Shown: positions 53,656 through 63,377, numbered from the stretch's first letter. The stretch: DNA of 64,000 nucleotides from Enterobacter cloacae (GCF_013375935.1 NZ_CP056117.1:4588001-4652000); one strand, 5' to 3'. Made by a program: numbers and translations. The notes: generated from the letters alone by a model not told the origin.

Positions 53656-55041
53656 TTACCTTCGAGAGAGCTTAAACGCGACAAACAGGAACGCTACCCA
53701 CACCGGCAGCAGCATCGCTGAAAGGCGCATCTCATCCATGGTGCACATCAGCACCAGAATCAGCGCCAGGAACGCGATACAGATATAGTTCCCCGCCGGA
53801 TAGAGCAGTGCTTTAAACTGCGTCACGCGGCCCTTGCGGCGCATGGCGGCGCGAAAGCGCAGGTGCGCCAGGCAGATCATGATCCAGTTCAGCAGCAGCG
53901 TGGCGACAACCAGCGCCATCAGCAGACCAAAGGCCTGTTTCGGCAGCAGGTAGTTGATCAGCACCACCAGCGAGGTGATAGCGCCGGAAAGGAACAGCGA
54001 ATTGACCGGCACGCCGCGACGGCTGACGCGGGTGAGGAATTTCGGCGCATTCCCCTGCACCGAAAGGCCAAACAGCATGCGGCTGTTGGAGTACACCCCG
54101 CTGTTATACACCGACAGTGACGCCACCAGGATAACGAAGTTCAGCGCCGACGCCACCACGTTGCTGTTCAGATCGTGGAAAATCATCACGAACGGGCTGC
54201 TGTCGGATTTCACCTCCACCCACGGATAAAGCGCCAGCAGAACGACCAGCGAGCCGATATAGAACAGCAGAATACGGTAAACCACCTGGTTGACCGCTTT
54301 AGGTATGCTTTTGTGCGGGTCGCGCGCTTCGGCCGCGGTGATGCCAATCAGCTCCAGCCCGCCGAAGGAGAACATGATCACCGCCAGCGAGAGGATCAGC
54401 CCCTTCCAGCCGGTCGCCAGGAAGCCGCCGTGCTGCCACAGGTTGTCGATGGTCGCCCGCTCGCCGCCGTGGCCGGAGAACAGCAGCCACAGGCCGAAGC
54501 CGATCATGCCGATAATCGCCAGCACCTTGATCAGCGCGAACCAGAACTCGGTTTCGCCGTACAGGCGCACGTTTACGAGGTTAACGGCGTTAATAATGAT
54601 GAAGAAGGCCGCGGCCCAAATCCACGTCGGCACGTCCGGCAGCCAGTACTGCATATAGATGCCTGCGGCGGTCAGCTCGGCCATTCCCACCAGCACAAAC
54701 ATTACCCAGTAGTTCCAGCCGGAAAGGAAGCCTGCGAACGGGCCCCAGTATTTATAGGCAAAGTGTGCGAAGGAGCCTGACACCGGCTCTTCGACGACCA
54801 TCTCGCCGAGCTGGCGCATGATCAGGAAGGCGATAATTCCCGCGATAGCATAACCCAGCAGAACCGCCGGACCGGCCATCTGAATGGCGGGGCCGATACC
54901 GAGAAACAGCCCGGTACCGATCGCGCCGCCAAGGGCAATTAACTGAATATGTCGATTTTGCAAACCACGTTGCAGCGTCGGATTCTGATCCGACGAGGCT
55001 TCAGCGCTACCACGGCCTGAAGCGGATGACGCGTCTTTCAC
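53656..55041 (-). CDS. pheP: Phenylalanine-specific permease
   Basis: The 461-residue transporter has 12 helices and the amino-acid permease signature near the N-terminus (LQNRHIQLIALGGAIGTGLF, SFGGLELIGITAAEARDPHK). Sequence and location beside ybdG match E. coli PheP (458 residues), which imports phenylalanine with protons. The N-terminal tail is serine-rich and slightly longer than in E. coli. It is a single-gene unit ending in a strong terminator. Confidence 0.95.
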   Translation of the reverse strand: MKDASSASGRGSAEASSDQNPTLQRGLQNRHIQLIALGGAIGTGLFLGIGPAIQMAGPAVLLGYAIAGIIAFLIMRQLGEMVVEEPVSGSFAHFAYKYWGPFAGFLSGWNYWVMFVLVGMAELTAAGIYMQYWLPDVPTWIWAAAFFIIINAVNLVNVRLYGETEFWFALIKVLAIIGMIGFGLWLLFSGHGGERATIDNLWQHGGFLATGWKGLILSLAVIMFSFGGLELIGITAAEARDPHKSIPKAVNQVVYRILLFYIGSLVVLLALYPWVEVKSDSSPFVMIFHDLNSNVVASALNFVILVASLSVYNSGVYSNSRMLFGLSVQGNAPKFLTRVSRRGVPVNSLFLSGAITSLVVLINYLLPKQAFGLLMALVVATLLLNWIMICLAHLRFRAAMRRKGRVTQFKALLYPAGNYICIAFLALILVLMCTMDEMRLSAMLLPVWVAFLFVAFKLSRR

Positions 55042-55143
55042 GCCCTACCCCTGTCTCTTTTTTAGAAGGGGCACGTTTTAACACTTCATGCTGGTGGTAG
55101 CAAGCTTAACGCCGGGCCACCGCCTGCGCCCGGCGGATAAACG

Positions 55144-57117
55144 TCACGACCCGATGATCCCGCCGTCCGCTTTGGTAATCACCACCGTTGACGATCGCGG
55201 TCGGCCGTTCGGGCTGGCGTCAGGCCAGTTAGAGACGGCGCGCGGATTGGCCGGATCGGTAATATCATCCCCGCCCTCCCCCGGATGCTGAATATTAATA
55301 AACAGCGTGCGGTTGTCCGGCGTAAACGCAATGCCGGTGATTTCGCACCCGCGCGGGCCGGTCAGGAAGCGGCGATACTCATTGGTGCCCGGAATGGTTG
55401 CCACCATCTGGTTATTGCCCATCCCCTCGTACGCTTTCTTATTGATGGTGCTGGAGGAGACGTCGGTCTGGATCCACAGGACGCCCTGGTGATCGAAGGA
55501 CAGCCCATCCGGGCTGCCGAACGCCGCGCCCAGCATGGAGCCTTTAGACTTAGGATCGTCGCCGTCGGTGCGCCCGGCCATCACAAGAATATCCCACTTA
55601 AAGCGGGCAGCGGCAGGGTCTGCTCCCTCTTCGTGCCAGTGCATAATATGACCAAACACGTTGTTGGCGCGTGGGTTGGCGGCATCGACCGGCGCCTTGC
55701 CCTCCTTCCCGCGATCGCTGTTGTTGGTGAGCGTACAGTAGACGCTGCCGCTGGCGTGCGGATCGACCGCTATCCACTCGGGGCGATCCATTTTCGTCGC
55801 CCCCACCACGTCGGCCGCGAGGCGGGTTTTGATCAGCAGATCGCCCTGGCTTTCGAAACCGTTGCTTTTATCCAGCCCATTTTGCCCGAAGATCAGCGGC
55901 AGCCAGTCGCCGCTCCCCTCCTCGTTGAACCGGGCAACGTACAGCGTGCCGGACGTCAGCAGGTTCATATTGGCTTCACGGTTCGCGGGATCGTATTTTT
56001 TGTCCGAGACGAATTTATAGATGTACTCAAACTTCTGATCGTCCCCCATGTAGACCACCACGCGGTTATCGGCGGCGAGCGTGACGGCAGCGCCCTCATG
56101 CTTGAAGCGACCGAGCGCGGTGTGCTTGCGCGGCGTGGAGGTTGGGTCGTAGGGATCAATCTCTACCACCCAGCCGAAACGGTTGGGCTCGTTAGGGGTT
56201 TTATCGACGCTGAAGCGGTCGTCCACCTCGTTCCAGCGGTACGATTCATCGGTGTCGCTGATGCCGTAGCGTTTTTCCAGCGGGTTGAGGTCGGCTTTTT
56301 TCACAAAAATGTCCGACCAGTTCTCCTCGCAGGTGAGATAGGTGCCCCACGGCGTGTGGCCGTTGGCGCAGTTTTGCATGGTGCCCAGCACGCGCTCCCC
56401 CTGCGGGTCGGCGGCGGTTTTCATTAGGTCCTGATGCCGCGCCGGGCCGGTGAGCTGCATTGGCGTATTGACGGTAATACGGCGCGCGAACGAAGACGGA
56501 CGAACCACCTCCCAGCCGCTGCCCGCTTTTTTCACCTCCACCACCGACACGCCCATCGCGTTCTGCCCCTTGCGGGCCTTGTCGAGGCTCCAGTTCGCCG
56601 TACCGTCCGTAAACAGCATCCCGTTGTCGATGTATTCATGGTTCATCGCCAGCAGGCCATGATCCGGGTTTTGCTCCCCCTGCGGCAGGCTAAACCACGC
56701 CATGCCGTCGTGGTGCATGCCCGCCTGCACGGCCTGCTCGTCCGTGGTGTTGCTGGCGTCCGGCCTAAACGCCGGCATGCTGTTTTTGATCCCCGTCGGG
56801 TCACCCCAGCGATAGAACGGGCGGGCAATATAGCCTTCCGGCACTCTGACCGTGTCTTCCGTTGAGACAGCGATACTGGTGAACCCAAGGGAAACCGCTT
56901 TTGCCAGCGCGGACGGTTTTGAAACCGCGGCAACGGCATTTTCGGGTTTGATCAGAAAGGGGAATGAAACGGCGGCACCCGCAACGGCGCCCATCTGGAG
57001 AAAACGGCGGCGGGAGAGGAACACCTCCGCCACCTCGGAGAATACCGGGTTAGCGCTGCGGTTAGCGATATCGTCTTGATGTTCTTTTTTAAATACGGAT
57101 TTGAGGGGTCTGCCCAT
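55144..57117 (-). CDS. PhoX-family alkaline phosphatase, Tat-exported
   Basis: The 657-residue protein has a twin-arginine signal (SRRRFLQMGAVAGAAVSFPF) and the PhoX (DUF839) beta-propeller: ARPFYRWGDPTG near the start, GLLAMNHEYID, TYLTCEENWSD with metal-site glutamates, and RGCEITGIAFTPDNRTLFIN. PhoX enzymes use calcium and iron to release phosphate from organic esters in the periplasm. No pho box was evident by eye. It stands alone between pheP and the siderophore receptor. Confidence 0.92.
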   Translation of the reverse strand: MGRPLKSVFKKEHQDDIANRSANPVFSEVAEVFLSRRRFLQMGAVAGAAVSFPFLIKPENAVAAVSKPSALAKAVSLGFTSIAVSTEDTVRVPEGYIARPFYRWGDPTGIKNSMPAFRPDASNTTDEQAVQAGMHHDGMAWFSLPQGEQNPDHGLLAMNHEYIDNGMLFTDGTANWSLDKARKGQNAMGVSVVEVKKAGSGWEVVRPSSFARRITVNTPMQLTGPARHQDLMKTAADPQGERVLGTMQNCANGHTPWGTYLTCEENWSDIFVKKADLNPLEKRYGISDTDESYRWNEVDDRFSVDKTPNEPNRFGWVVEIDPYDPTSTPRKHTALGRFKHEGAAVTLAADNRVVVYMGDDQKFEYIYKFVSDKKYDPANREANMNLLTSGTLYVARFNEEGSGDWLPLIFGQNGLDKSNGFESQGDLLIKTRLAADVVGATKMDRPEWIAVDPHASGSVYCTLTNNSDRGKEGKAPVDAANPRANNVFGHIMHWHEEGADPAAARFKWDILVMAGRTDGDDPKSKGSMLGAAFGSPDGLSFDHQGVLWIQTDVSSSTINKKAYEGMGNNQMVATIPGTNEYRRFLTGPRGCEITGIAFTPDNRTLFINIQHPGEGGDDITDPANPRAVSNWPDASPNGRPRSSTVVITKADGGIIGS

Positions 57118-57243
57118 AGCGGCTTCCTGTCATTGGCCAAGAGGTAAGGAGTTGGCGAACAGTGTAAGAAGCTTTTATTACAATTTTATAACACGATACG
57201 GAAGGATGGGGGCATCCCTGCCCCGGATAACGAGGTGGAACGC

Positions 57244-59427
57244 TTAGAACTCGTAGCCCACCGAGACCTTAAAGGTACGCGGTTCGCCCTGAGTGATGTA
57301 GGTGCCGGAATCGTCCACGCTTGACCAGTAGTTTTCGTTAGTCACGTTGTCGATGCCCGCGCGCACCGTCATCTGGTTTTCATTGTGGTTCACCGCGAAG
57401 CGATAGCGCATGCCCAGATCCAGCGTGGTGTAGCTGTCCAGCTTTTTGGTGTTCGCGAGGTCGGCATACTGCGCGCCGGAGTGGTTAACGCGCGCGGTAG
57501 CGGTCAGGCCCTCAATCGGCCTGATGTCGTACTCTGCGCCCAGCACGGCATAGAAGTTCGGGATACCGATCGCGTCGTTGCCCTGGTTCACGCCGTTTTT
57601 GGTTTTGGTCAGCTCGGCCTGAAGCCAGGTGGCGCTGGCGTTCAGACGCATCCCGAGCGTTGGCTCGCCGAAGACGTTCAGCTCCACGCCACGGTTACGC
57701 TGTTCAGCGTCCAGGCCGTAGTGGCCGCTGTCGTCGAGGATCGCCGACGGCATTTTGATCTCAAACAGCGCCAGGGAGCCGCCCACGCGGCCAAAGTCCG
57801 CCTTTACGCCCACTTCATTCTGCTTAGAGTGAACGATACCGGTGCTCTGGCCGTAGTTGTTCGCTGAGCGAGGCGCGGTTTCACCGGGCTGTAACGCTTC
57901 GGTATGGTTGGCGTAGAGCGAGATTTCCTCCCACGGTTTATAAACCACGCCATAGGTTGGCATCCAGCGGCTGCCGTCAAAACCGTCCGCGTCGTTTTCC
58001 GCACCGGTAATTTTGTTGTACCCGCGAATCACCACTTTCTGATGGCGTGCGCCTGCGGTAAACAGCAGTTTGTCGTCCAGCACGCCCAGGGTATCGCTCA
58101 ACAGCCAGCCCTGCGTGCGGGTGCGCCCGCTGGTCAGCGGATCGCTGTATTTGCCGCCTGAGCCGTTGAAGTTAGAGCTGTCCGGCATCGCGACGCCGGT
58201 GTTGTGGTAAATGTTGGTGGTCGGGTTATCCGCCGTCGCCGACATTTTCCAGGCGATTTTTTCGTTTTTGGTCATCGCGGAGTACCCGACGTTAACCTTG
58301 TGCGATACGAAGCCGGTAGTGAAGTTACCGCGAATGCCCGCCATGCCGCTGACGGAATCGCTGATACGGTTGGTATCAAGACGGCTGACCGTCGCATTTC
58401 CGCTTTTATCCATCAGCTTCGGCGCGCTGTAGATCCCTTCTTCGTGCGCGTGCTGCGCGCCGAGGCCGGTATAGGCCGTCCAGCTATCGGTGATGTCGTA
58501 CTCGCTGCGCCACATCCCGAACTCGTTTTCGATATCGCTGTAGGCCCACTTCTGCGAGAAGTTGCGATCGTTCTTCGGTGGTTCAGGCACGAAGTCCACC
58601 GCCGAGATGTTGACGCTGGTCGGGCTGCCGTGGAAGGTTTTTTTCTGATAGCCCAGATCCATGGAGGTGCGGAAACGGTCGGCGTTGTAATCCAGACCGG
58701 TAGAAAGCAGCGTGGTGCGGCGGCGGTCGTTCGGCACGCCGGTTTCGCCTTCACGATGCACAAGGTTCACCCGCGCGCCAAACTGGTCGTTATCGCCAAA
58801 GCGGCGGCCCGCATCCAGCGTGGTGCCAATCTGGGAATCCGAGGTGTAGTCCACGCCCACTTTCGCCTGCGGGACGTCGCCCGCGTGTTTTGGCTCAAGG
58901 TTAATCATTCCGCCCACGCCGGAGCTTGCCGCGCCGTTCATCAGGGAGTTTGCCCCTTTGAAGATCTCGATGCGGTCGACCATCTGGGCATCCACCACCT
59001 GACGCGGCAGCACGCCGGACAGGCCGCCAAAGGTCATGTCATCGCCGTCAAACTTCAGGCCGCGAATGCGGAAGGTTTCGGCGCTGTTGCCGTACCCCTG
59101 AACGAACTGCACGCCCGCGTCGTTAGCGACCACGTCGGCAATGGTTTTTGCCTGCTGATCTTCCACCAGCTTCGAGGTGTAGCTGATGATGCTGAACGGC
59201 ACGTCCATGGCGTTCTGCTGACCGAGCATCCCCATGCGGCCGCCGTTGGCCACCTGACCGTCGAGGAAGGCGGGTACCAGCTGGTCGCCGCCGGGCGTAA
59301 AGTCACTGGCCGGAGACGACTGAACAACAATGGTCTCCTCTTTTTTCTCCTCCGCCGCGAAAGCGGAGTGTGTCACCGCGCCAACGGCAAGCGCCAGCAG
59401 CGTTTTGTGCATTGTGGTGTTGTTCAT
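57244..59427 (-). CDS. TonB-dependent siderophore receptor
   Basis: The 727-residue outer-membrane receptor starts with a signal peptide (VGAVTHSAFAAEE), a TonB box-like ETIVVQSS, the plug domain (DVPFSIISYTSKLVEDQQAK, VDRIEIFKGANSLMNG) and a 22-strand barrel ending in VSVGYEF with C-terminal phenylalanine. The family is that of ferrichrome/ferrioxamine-type hydroxamate receptors (FcuA, FoxA, FhuE-like). The exact ligand is not assignable by eye. A Fur-like AT-rich element precedes it. No siderophore ABC transporter is adjacent. Confidence 0.92.
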   Translation of the reverse strand: MNNTTMHKTLLALAVGAVTHSAFAAEEKKEETIVVQSSPASDFTPGGDQLVPAFLDGQVANGGRMGMLGQQNAMDVPFSIISYTSKLVEDQQAKTIADVVANDAGVQFVQGYGNSAETFRIRGLKFDGDDMTFGGLSGVLPRQVVDAQMVDRIEIFKGANSLMNGAASSGVGGMINLEPKHAGDVPQAKVGVDYTSDSQIGTTLDAGRRFGDNDQFGARVNLVHREGETGVPNDRRRTTLLSTGLDYNADRFRTSMDLGYQKKTFHGSPTSVNISAVDFVPEPPKNDRNFSQKWAYSDIENEFGMWRSEYDITDSWTAYTGLGAQHAHEEGIYSAPKLMDKSGNATVSRLDTNRISDSVSGMAGIRGNFTTGFVSHKVNVGYSAMTKNEKIAWKMSATADNPTTNIYHNTGVAMPDSSNFNGSGGKYSDPLTSGRTRTQGWLLSDTLGVLDDKLLFTAGARHQKVVIRGYNKITGAENDADGFDGSRWMPTYGVVYKPWEEISLYANHTEALQPGETAPRSANNYGQSTGIVHSKQNEVGVKADFGRVGGSLALFEIKMPSAILDDSGHYGLDAEQRNRGVELNVFGEPTLGMRLNASATWLQAELTKTKNGVNQGNDAIGIPNFYAVLGAEYDIRPIEGLTATARVNHSGAQYADLANTKKLDSYTTLDLGMRYRFAVNHNENQMTVRAGIDNVTNENYWSSVDDSGTYITQGEPRTFKVSVGYEF

Positions 59428-59492
59428 AGTGAGCTCTTAAAGTGCGCGCAAAAATGGCCCGTCGTCGGGCCTTAGAATTTAATAGATGAAAT

Positions 59493-59511
59493 GCAAATGA
59501 GAACTATACGT
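59493..59511 (-). promoter_or_regulatory. Possible Fur site upstream of the receptor gene
   Basis: Plus-strand GCAAATGAGAACTATACGT resembles natural Fur sites (GCAAATGAGAA-type) and matches about 10 of 19 consensus positions. It lies about 65-85 bases before the receptor start. Weak on sequence alone; supported by the gene type. Confidence 0.4.
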
Positions 59512-59640
59512 ATTATCTATGCGTTATCAAGCGTCGCTGCGCATTTATGGATGAGAAAAAAGTTTAAGCGTTGAGAGGGGCCGGGGAGACGGGTAAACGT
59601 GACGCGCAACCACCCCGCGCGCGGGGTGATTGCTAAGTTA

Positions 59641-59916
59641 TTATTTCTTCTTGTAAATATCTGCGGTGCCGTGAATTTTGTTGTTCGTGTTACCGGAAGT
59701 CAGCACCAGCACGTCTGCGCCTTCTTTATCGGCTTTCTCGATCAGCTCTTTTTTCGCGTCATCAACCGAGACTTCATTAGACGTATTCACCGTGCCAATT
59801 TTTTCATACTGTGATTCTACTTTCTCGAAGTCATTTTTTGTCATCAGTTCAGCGGCAAAAGCGTTAGTGGTGAACAGAAACGCGGTTCCCAGCAAAACAG
59901 CAGTCGTTTTTTTCAT
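59641..59916 (-). CDS. BhsA/McbA-like periplasmic stress protein (DUF1471)
   Basis: The 91-residue protein has a signal peptide ([20 protein letters not shown]) and one YdgH/BhsA/McbA domain: [34 protein letters not shown] and [10 protein letters not shown]. Family members act in biofilm, copper and acid stress responses in the periplasm or outer membrane. The start at 59916 is set by the signal peptide and by an AAGG site before it. A palindromic GC-rich hairpin (CACCCCGCGCGCGGGGTG) lies just downstream near 59611-59628. Confidence 0.9.
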   Translation of the reverse strand: MKKTTAVLLGTAFLFTTNAFAAELMTKNDFEKVESQYEKIGTVNTSNEVSVDDAKKELIEKADKEGADVLVLTSGNTNNKIHGTADIYKKK

Positions 59917-60152
59917 AACATTTTTCCTTGAGATTAAGCAGCAATTACGAAAAGCCCCGCTATTCAGAGCGAGGTAGTATGAGCATGGTAGAGGAACGGC
60001 AGAATTGCCATAGCCTAAGGAAAATACTGTTATAACAGACAATTGTGCTGTCAAAAATGCGCGGTAACTCTATTTTCGGGTAGGGCGTCCCAAATATGTC
60101 ACTTAAGAGAAATGAGGAGGAAGTAAAGCAGGCGAAATGCTATGAAATTTAA

Positions 60153-60229
60153 TGGCACGCCCTGTAGGATTCGAACCTACGACCTACGGCTTAGAAGGCC
60201 GTTGCTCTATCCAACTGAGCTAAGGGCGC
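60153..60229 (-). tRNA. argU: tRNA-Arg (anticodon UCU), argU/fimU
   Basis: The 77-base minus-strand gene starts GCGCCCTTAGCTCAGTTGGA, has the anticodon loop CTTCTAA (TCT), the T-arm GGTTCGAATCC and an encoded CCA end. It reads the rare AGA codon. In Salmonella this tRNA (fimU) lies in the fim cluster and its supply limits FimY translation; here it again adjoins EAL/fimY/fimZ genes. It is also a common phage integration site (DLP12 in E. coli), but no prophage genes are seen here. Confidence 0.97.
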
Positions 60230-60268
60230 ACGGAGAAGCGTGTACTTCGCGGTGATGAAACGCCTGGA

Positions 60269-60296
60269 ATTATACGGTCAATGCGTAGTGAGTCAA
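60269..60296 (-). promoter_or_regulatory. Promoter of argU
   Basis: On the minus strand TTGACT (-35) is followed after 16 bases by a perfect TATAAT (-10), placed about 40 bases before the tRNA. Near-consensus elements fit a stable RNA promoter. Confidence 0.88.
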
Positions 60297-60496
60297 TGCC
60301 TTTTCCGTCTTCTCTGCCGATAATAACTAGCTGATTGTAAATACGGCTGTTTTTTCAACATTTACCCCCCTTTCTCCTGCTGCGAAAAGGCTTAGCCGCT
60401 TTTAAGTAACGCCTGCTGTTTTCCTGTTTGCTTCGCCTTCACACTGTCCTGCGGTATCCCGGCCGCCAGGAGGCCGGAATAAAACAGGACGACGGA

Positions 60497-61195
60497 GTGA
60501 CGGCGCCAAATCAGACATGTTTCCCCTCGTGCGTGCAGCACATCTCACGCGACATTACCAGCATCAAGCTTGAACCCATTGTCGCCCTCTCCTCTTCACG
60601 CACCGTGGGGGCCGAAGTGCTCAGCGTGCTGTCAGGGCATCAGCAAAGTGAAGGATTTTTCCGCAACTGGTCCGCAGCCCGCGCGCTTATGCTGCTGGAA
60701 GCGCAGATCGCCGCGTTAAAAAACCCCTTTCCCTGTGACAACCTTTTCATAAATTTGCCGATAACAGTTCTGATCATCCCGGAAATGTTCCAGCGTTTAC
60801 TGGAACTTAACAGCCCGCCGCTGAACATTGAGCTCACAGAGCCAGCCACGTTCTTTTCGCTCTCAGAAACGACGCGTCTGAGGGTGGTTTGTGCGCTTGA
60901 GCAGCTGACCGCGCGGGGGCACCGGATCTGGCTGGACGATATTGACGAGGCGTCGGGTCGCGCATTTTTACCCTGCCGTCTACCGTTAAGCGGGATAAAA
61001 ATCGATAAAATTGCTTTCTGGCGTTTACGTACAACGCCGGCGCTGACGGAGTTGGTCACTCTTTGTTCGAAAATCGCTGCGGATGTCCTTATCGAAGGCA
61101 TTGAAACGGAAAAGGATCGTGCGTGCGCGCTTCAGGCTGGCGCGCGCTTCGGTCAGGGATATTATTGGCCATCCTGGAGATGGCAGGAGGACTGA
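60497..61195 (+). CDS. EAL-domain c-di-GMP phosphodiesterase-like protein of the fim cluster
   Basis: The 232-residue protein is a bare EAL domain. The signature is EVL (40-42) instead of EAL. Further catalytic elements are FINLP, NIELTE, WLDDIDEA, GIKIDK, IEGIET and ARFGQGYYW, so the main acidic metal ligands, the lysine and the Q of GQG are kept. It therefore may hydrolyse c-di-GMP. In position it matches STM0551 in the Salmonella fim cluster, which represses fimbriae. Start is a GTG at 60497 with AGGAC ahead; the longer frame to 60428 has no support. It precedes fimY by 24 bases. Confidence 0.85.
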   Translation: MTAPNQTCFPSCVQHISRDITSIKLEPIVALSSSRTVGAEVLSVLSGHQQSEGFFRNWSAARALMLLEAQIAALKNPFPCDNLFINLPITVLIIPEMFQRLLELNSPPLNIELTEPATFFSLSETTRLRVVCALEQLTARGHRIWLDDIDEASGRAFLPCRLPLSGIKIDKIAFWRLRTTPALTELVTLCSKIAADVLIEGIETEKDRACALQAGARFGQGYYWPSWRWQED

Positions 61196-61219
61196 ACGGT
61201 CATCGCCAAGAGGGAAGCT

Positions 61220-61936
61220 ATGCGAATGACAGTACGCCGTTACCGGCGGCGTCGGACAGGAAGTGATTCACTGGGTTTTACGCACTCGCCTTTTGCTCTC
61301 CCATTTTTTGATCGTCTCGAATATTTGAGCCAGTCAATCAACCAGACCCGCAAAACCGATGCTCCCTTTATCATTCTGGTCACGCAGGATAATTTTTTCC
61401 GTTCCGGTTTTCTGAGCGGACAGTCGCCTCTCAGCAACTGCTGTGACTATCCCACGCTGGAAGCCGCCCTCAGCGATTTAAATCACTGGCCTTCTTCACG
61501 TCTGGTGGTCGACATAGAGAGCCGCGCCTCTCCGCTAATCGATCTGCTGGACCGATTAAGACGCCACAGCCTGTTCCCGCCCTACCTGACGCCCTACCTG
61601 CTTATCCGCGCTGACGACTACGACACACGCCTGTTTTGCAAAGCGGCCGGCCCTTTCCACGTGCTTGAACGGCAGCTCACGGCCCCCGCCATGCAGCAAG
61701 TGCTTCTCGAAACGCCTGCGCCTCCCGGCCAGCGAAAAGAGTGGTTTTCGCGTGAGGAGTGGCCCATCCTCCAGGCGCTGTCGCGGGGAAATTCCCTGCG
61801 GCAGATCGCACAGTTACAAAACCGCCCCTACAGCCGCATTATTTACCGTCTCAGCTGCATTCTGGCGAAACTAGGGCTGAATCATCGGCACGAGTTGCTA
61901 CATCTTCTCAACAACTTATCAGATTTCACGTATTAA
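61220..61936 (+). CDS. fimY: FimY-like fimbrial regulator
   Basis: The 238-residue protein matches FimY of Salmonella in its start region (SDSLGFTHSPFALPFFDRLE, YLSQSINQTRKTDAPFIILV) and ends in a LuxR-type HTH (about 175-235: EWPILQALSRGNSLRQIAQL). FimY acts with FimZ to turn on type 1 fimbriae. Rare arginine codons near the start make FimY sensitive to the argU tRNA, which lies beside it here. The ATG at 61220 follows AGGGA. It is co-oriented with the EAL gene and separated from fimZ by about 800 bases. Confidence 0.88.
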   Translation: MRMTVRRYRRRRTGSDSLGFTHSPFALPFFDRLEYLSQSINQTRKTDAPFIILVTQDNFFRSGFLSGQSPLSNCCDYPTLEAALSDLNHWPSSRLVVDIESRASPLIDLLDRLRRHSLFPPYLTPYLLIRADDYDTRLFCKAAGPFHVLERQLTAPAMQQVLLETPAPPGQRKEWFSREEWPILQALSRGNSLRQIAQLQNRPYSRIIYRLSCILAKLGLNHRHELLHLLNNLSDFTY

Positions 61937-62744
61937 CGTATTCAGTAACCCTATAATTCCTAAAGGGCTTTAGGAATTTACTTAGGATATATGTTAAATT
62001 TATGTTATTTTTAACATAGGTTTCGATTTTATAACTATTCCTAATTTCTCCGTTTGAACCATGTAAAATGCTGCATTTATAAAAAACGCCAGGGCTTTAA
62101 TCCATGCGTTAAGGATTTGGCGCTTGCGTTAACAGGATGATAATGGTGTAAAAACAATCGATTCAGCTGTAAAAGAAGCCCATGTGACGGTCAGAGAACA
62201 GCAGATCCTGCTGTTGAGGTTCCTCAGGCGTCCAGTTGGGATCGGATCTAAAAAAGGGAGAAAAAGCACGCGGGACGGCGGCACTGAAGGGTGTTAAACG
62301 TCCGAGGAGGAGGCTATCAAAGCGCCATTTCTGTTAACATTTTTGCAACACACAGGAAGATCGTTTATTTTTTGTTATTACATAAAGACGAAAGCGTGTG
62401 GTAAATGCAATATCAGGATAATTTTGCTAATTTTAAAAAATTAGCGTTTCAGATCCAGAAGATAATAATCAGCAATACAGCGATATTAATTTACAGGCTT
62501 TTCGGACAATACTTAAGCGGTATAATAAGACGTGTTTGACACACGAATAAGAAAAATCATTTTGCCCTGACCAGCCTTATGAGATAACTGCGCTGAGGCA
62601 TTGATATCACACTACGTAAACAAGGATGCTTTCGCTCTTCACCGGGACATTTACCGTAGAAGGATCTGCGCAATTATCCTTCCGGCTTTTCGAGAGTTTT
62701 TACAAAACTCAGCATAACGCTTTTAACAATCTGAGGCATAAAAA
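61937..62744. other. Long AT-rich intergenic region between fimY and fimZ
   Basis: No gene is supported in these 808 bases. It has several AT-rich, promoter-like stretches, a near-palindromic segment (TTAAATTTATGTTATTTTTAA) near 61993-62017 and an open frame of 43 codons at 62405-62536 without a ribosome-binding site. It must carry the fimZ promoter and probably binding sites for fimbrial regulators. Confidence 0.6.
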
Positions 62745-63377
62745 ATGAAACCGGCATCCGTTATCATTATGGACGAACATCCTATCGTCAGAATGTCGAT
62801 AGAAGTCCTGCTACAGAAAAATAAAAATATCCAGGTAAAGCTGAAGTCAGGCGACAGCCACGAAGTGCTTGACTGTATACGTAACCACCCTATCGACCTG
62901 GTCATTCTTGATATTGAAATGACAGGCACGGACGGGTTCGTTTTACTCAAAAGAATCAGGAACTTAAACAAAGATATTAAAGTGCTTTTCCTCTCTTCAA
63001 AATCGGAAGCCTTCTATGCCGGCCGCGCCATTCGCGCCGGGGCCAACGGTTTTGTCAGCAAGCGAAAAGATTTGGGAGAAATTTATAACGCGGTGGAAAT
63101 GATCCTGATGGGCTATTCTTTTTTCCCGTCAGAAACGTTGAGCTTTATAAATCATCTGGGCTCCCGAACAGGTGCCGCTGCGGATATGCCATTATCGAAC
63201 CGTGAGGTGACGGTGCTGCGATACCTGGCGAACGGATTATCAAATAAGGAGATTGCAGATCAATTATTACTTAGCAACAAAACAATTAGTGCCCATAAGT
63301 CTAATATCTATTCCAAGCTGGGCGTGCAAAGTATCGTTGAATTAATTGATTACGCGAAAGCGCACGAATTACTCTAA
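62745..63377 (+). CDS. fimZ: FimZ, two-component-type regulator of type 1 fimbriae
   Basis: The 210-residue protein has a receiver domain (acidic D10/E11, phosphoacceptor D56 in VILDIEMTG, K near 107 in SKRKD) and a C-terminal LuxR HTH (LSNREVTVLRYLANGLSNKE, then QLLLSNKTISAHKSNIYSKL). Sequence and neighbours match FimZ, which activates fimA and links fimbriae to motility repression. The ATG at 62745 follows TGAGGC. A hairpin lies right after the stop codon, between it and fimF on the other strand. Confidence 0.95.
   Translation: MKPASVIIMDEHPIVRMSIEVLLQKNKNIQVKLKSGDSHEVLDCIRNHPIDLVILDIEMTGTDGFVLLKRIRNLNKDIKVLFLSSKSEAFYAGRAIRAGANGFVSKRKDLGEIYNAVEMILMGYSFFPSETLSFINHLGSRTGAAADMPLSNREVTVLRYLANGLSNKEIADQLLLSNKTISAHKSNIYSKLGVQSIVELIDYAKAHELL

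Noticed and set aside
58204..59475. 423-codon plus-strand frame opposite the TonB receptor
   Set aside because: Shadow frame; the receptor on the minus strand has full plug and barrel features.
60061..60300. Possible phage attachment remnant at argU
   Set aside because: No integrase, no duplicated tRNA 3' end and no phage genes were seen near it.
62405..62536. 43-codon frame in the fimY-fimZ gap
   Set aside because: No ribosome-binding site and low-complexity isoleucine-rich product in AT-rich DNA; could not be separated from chance.
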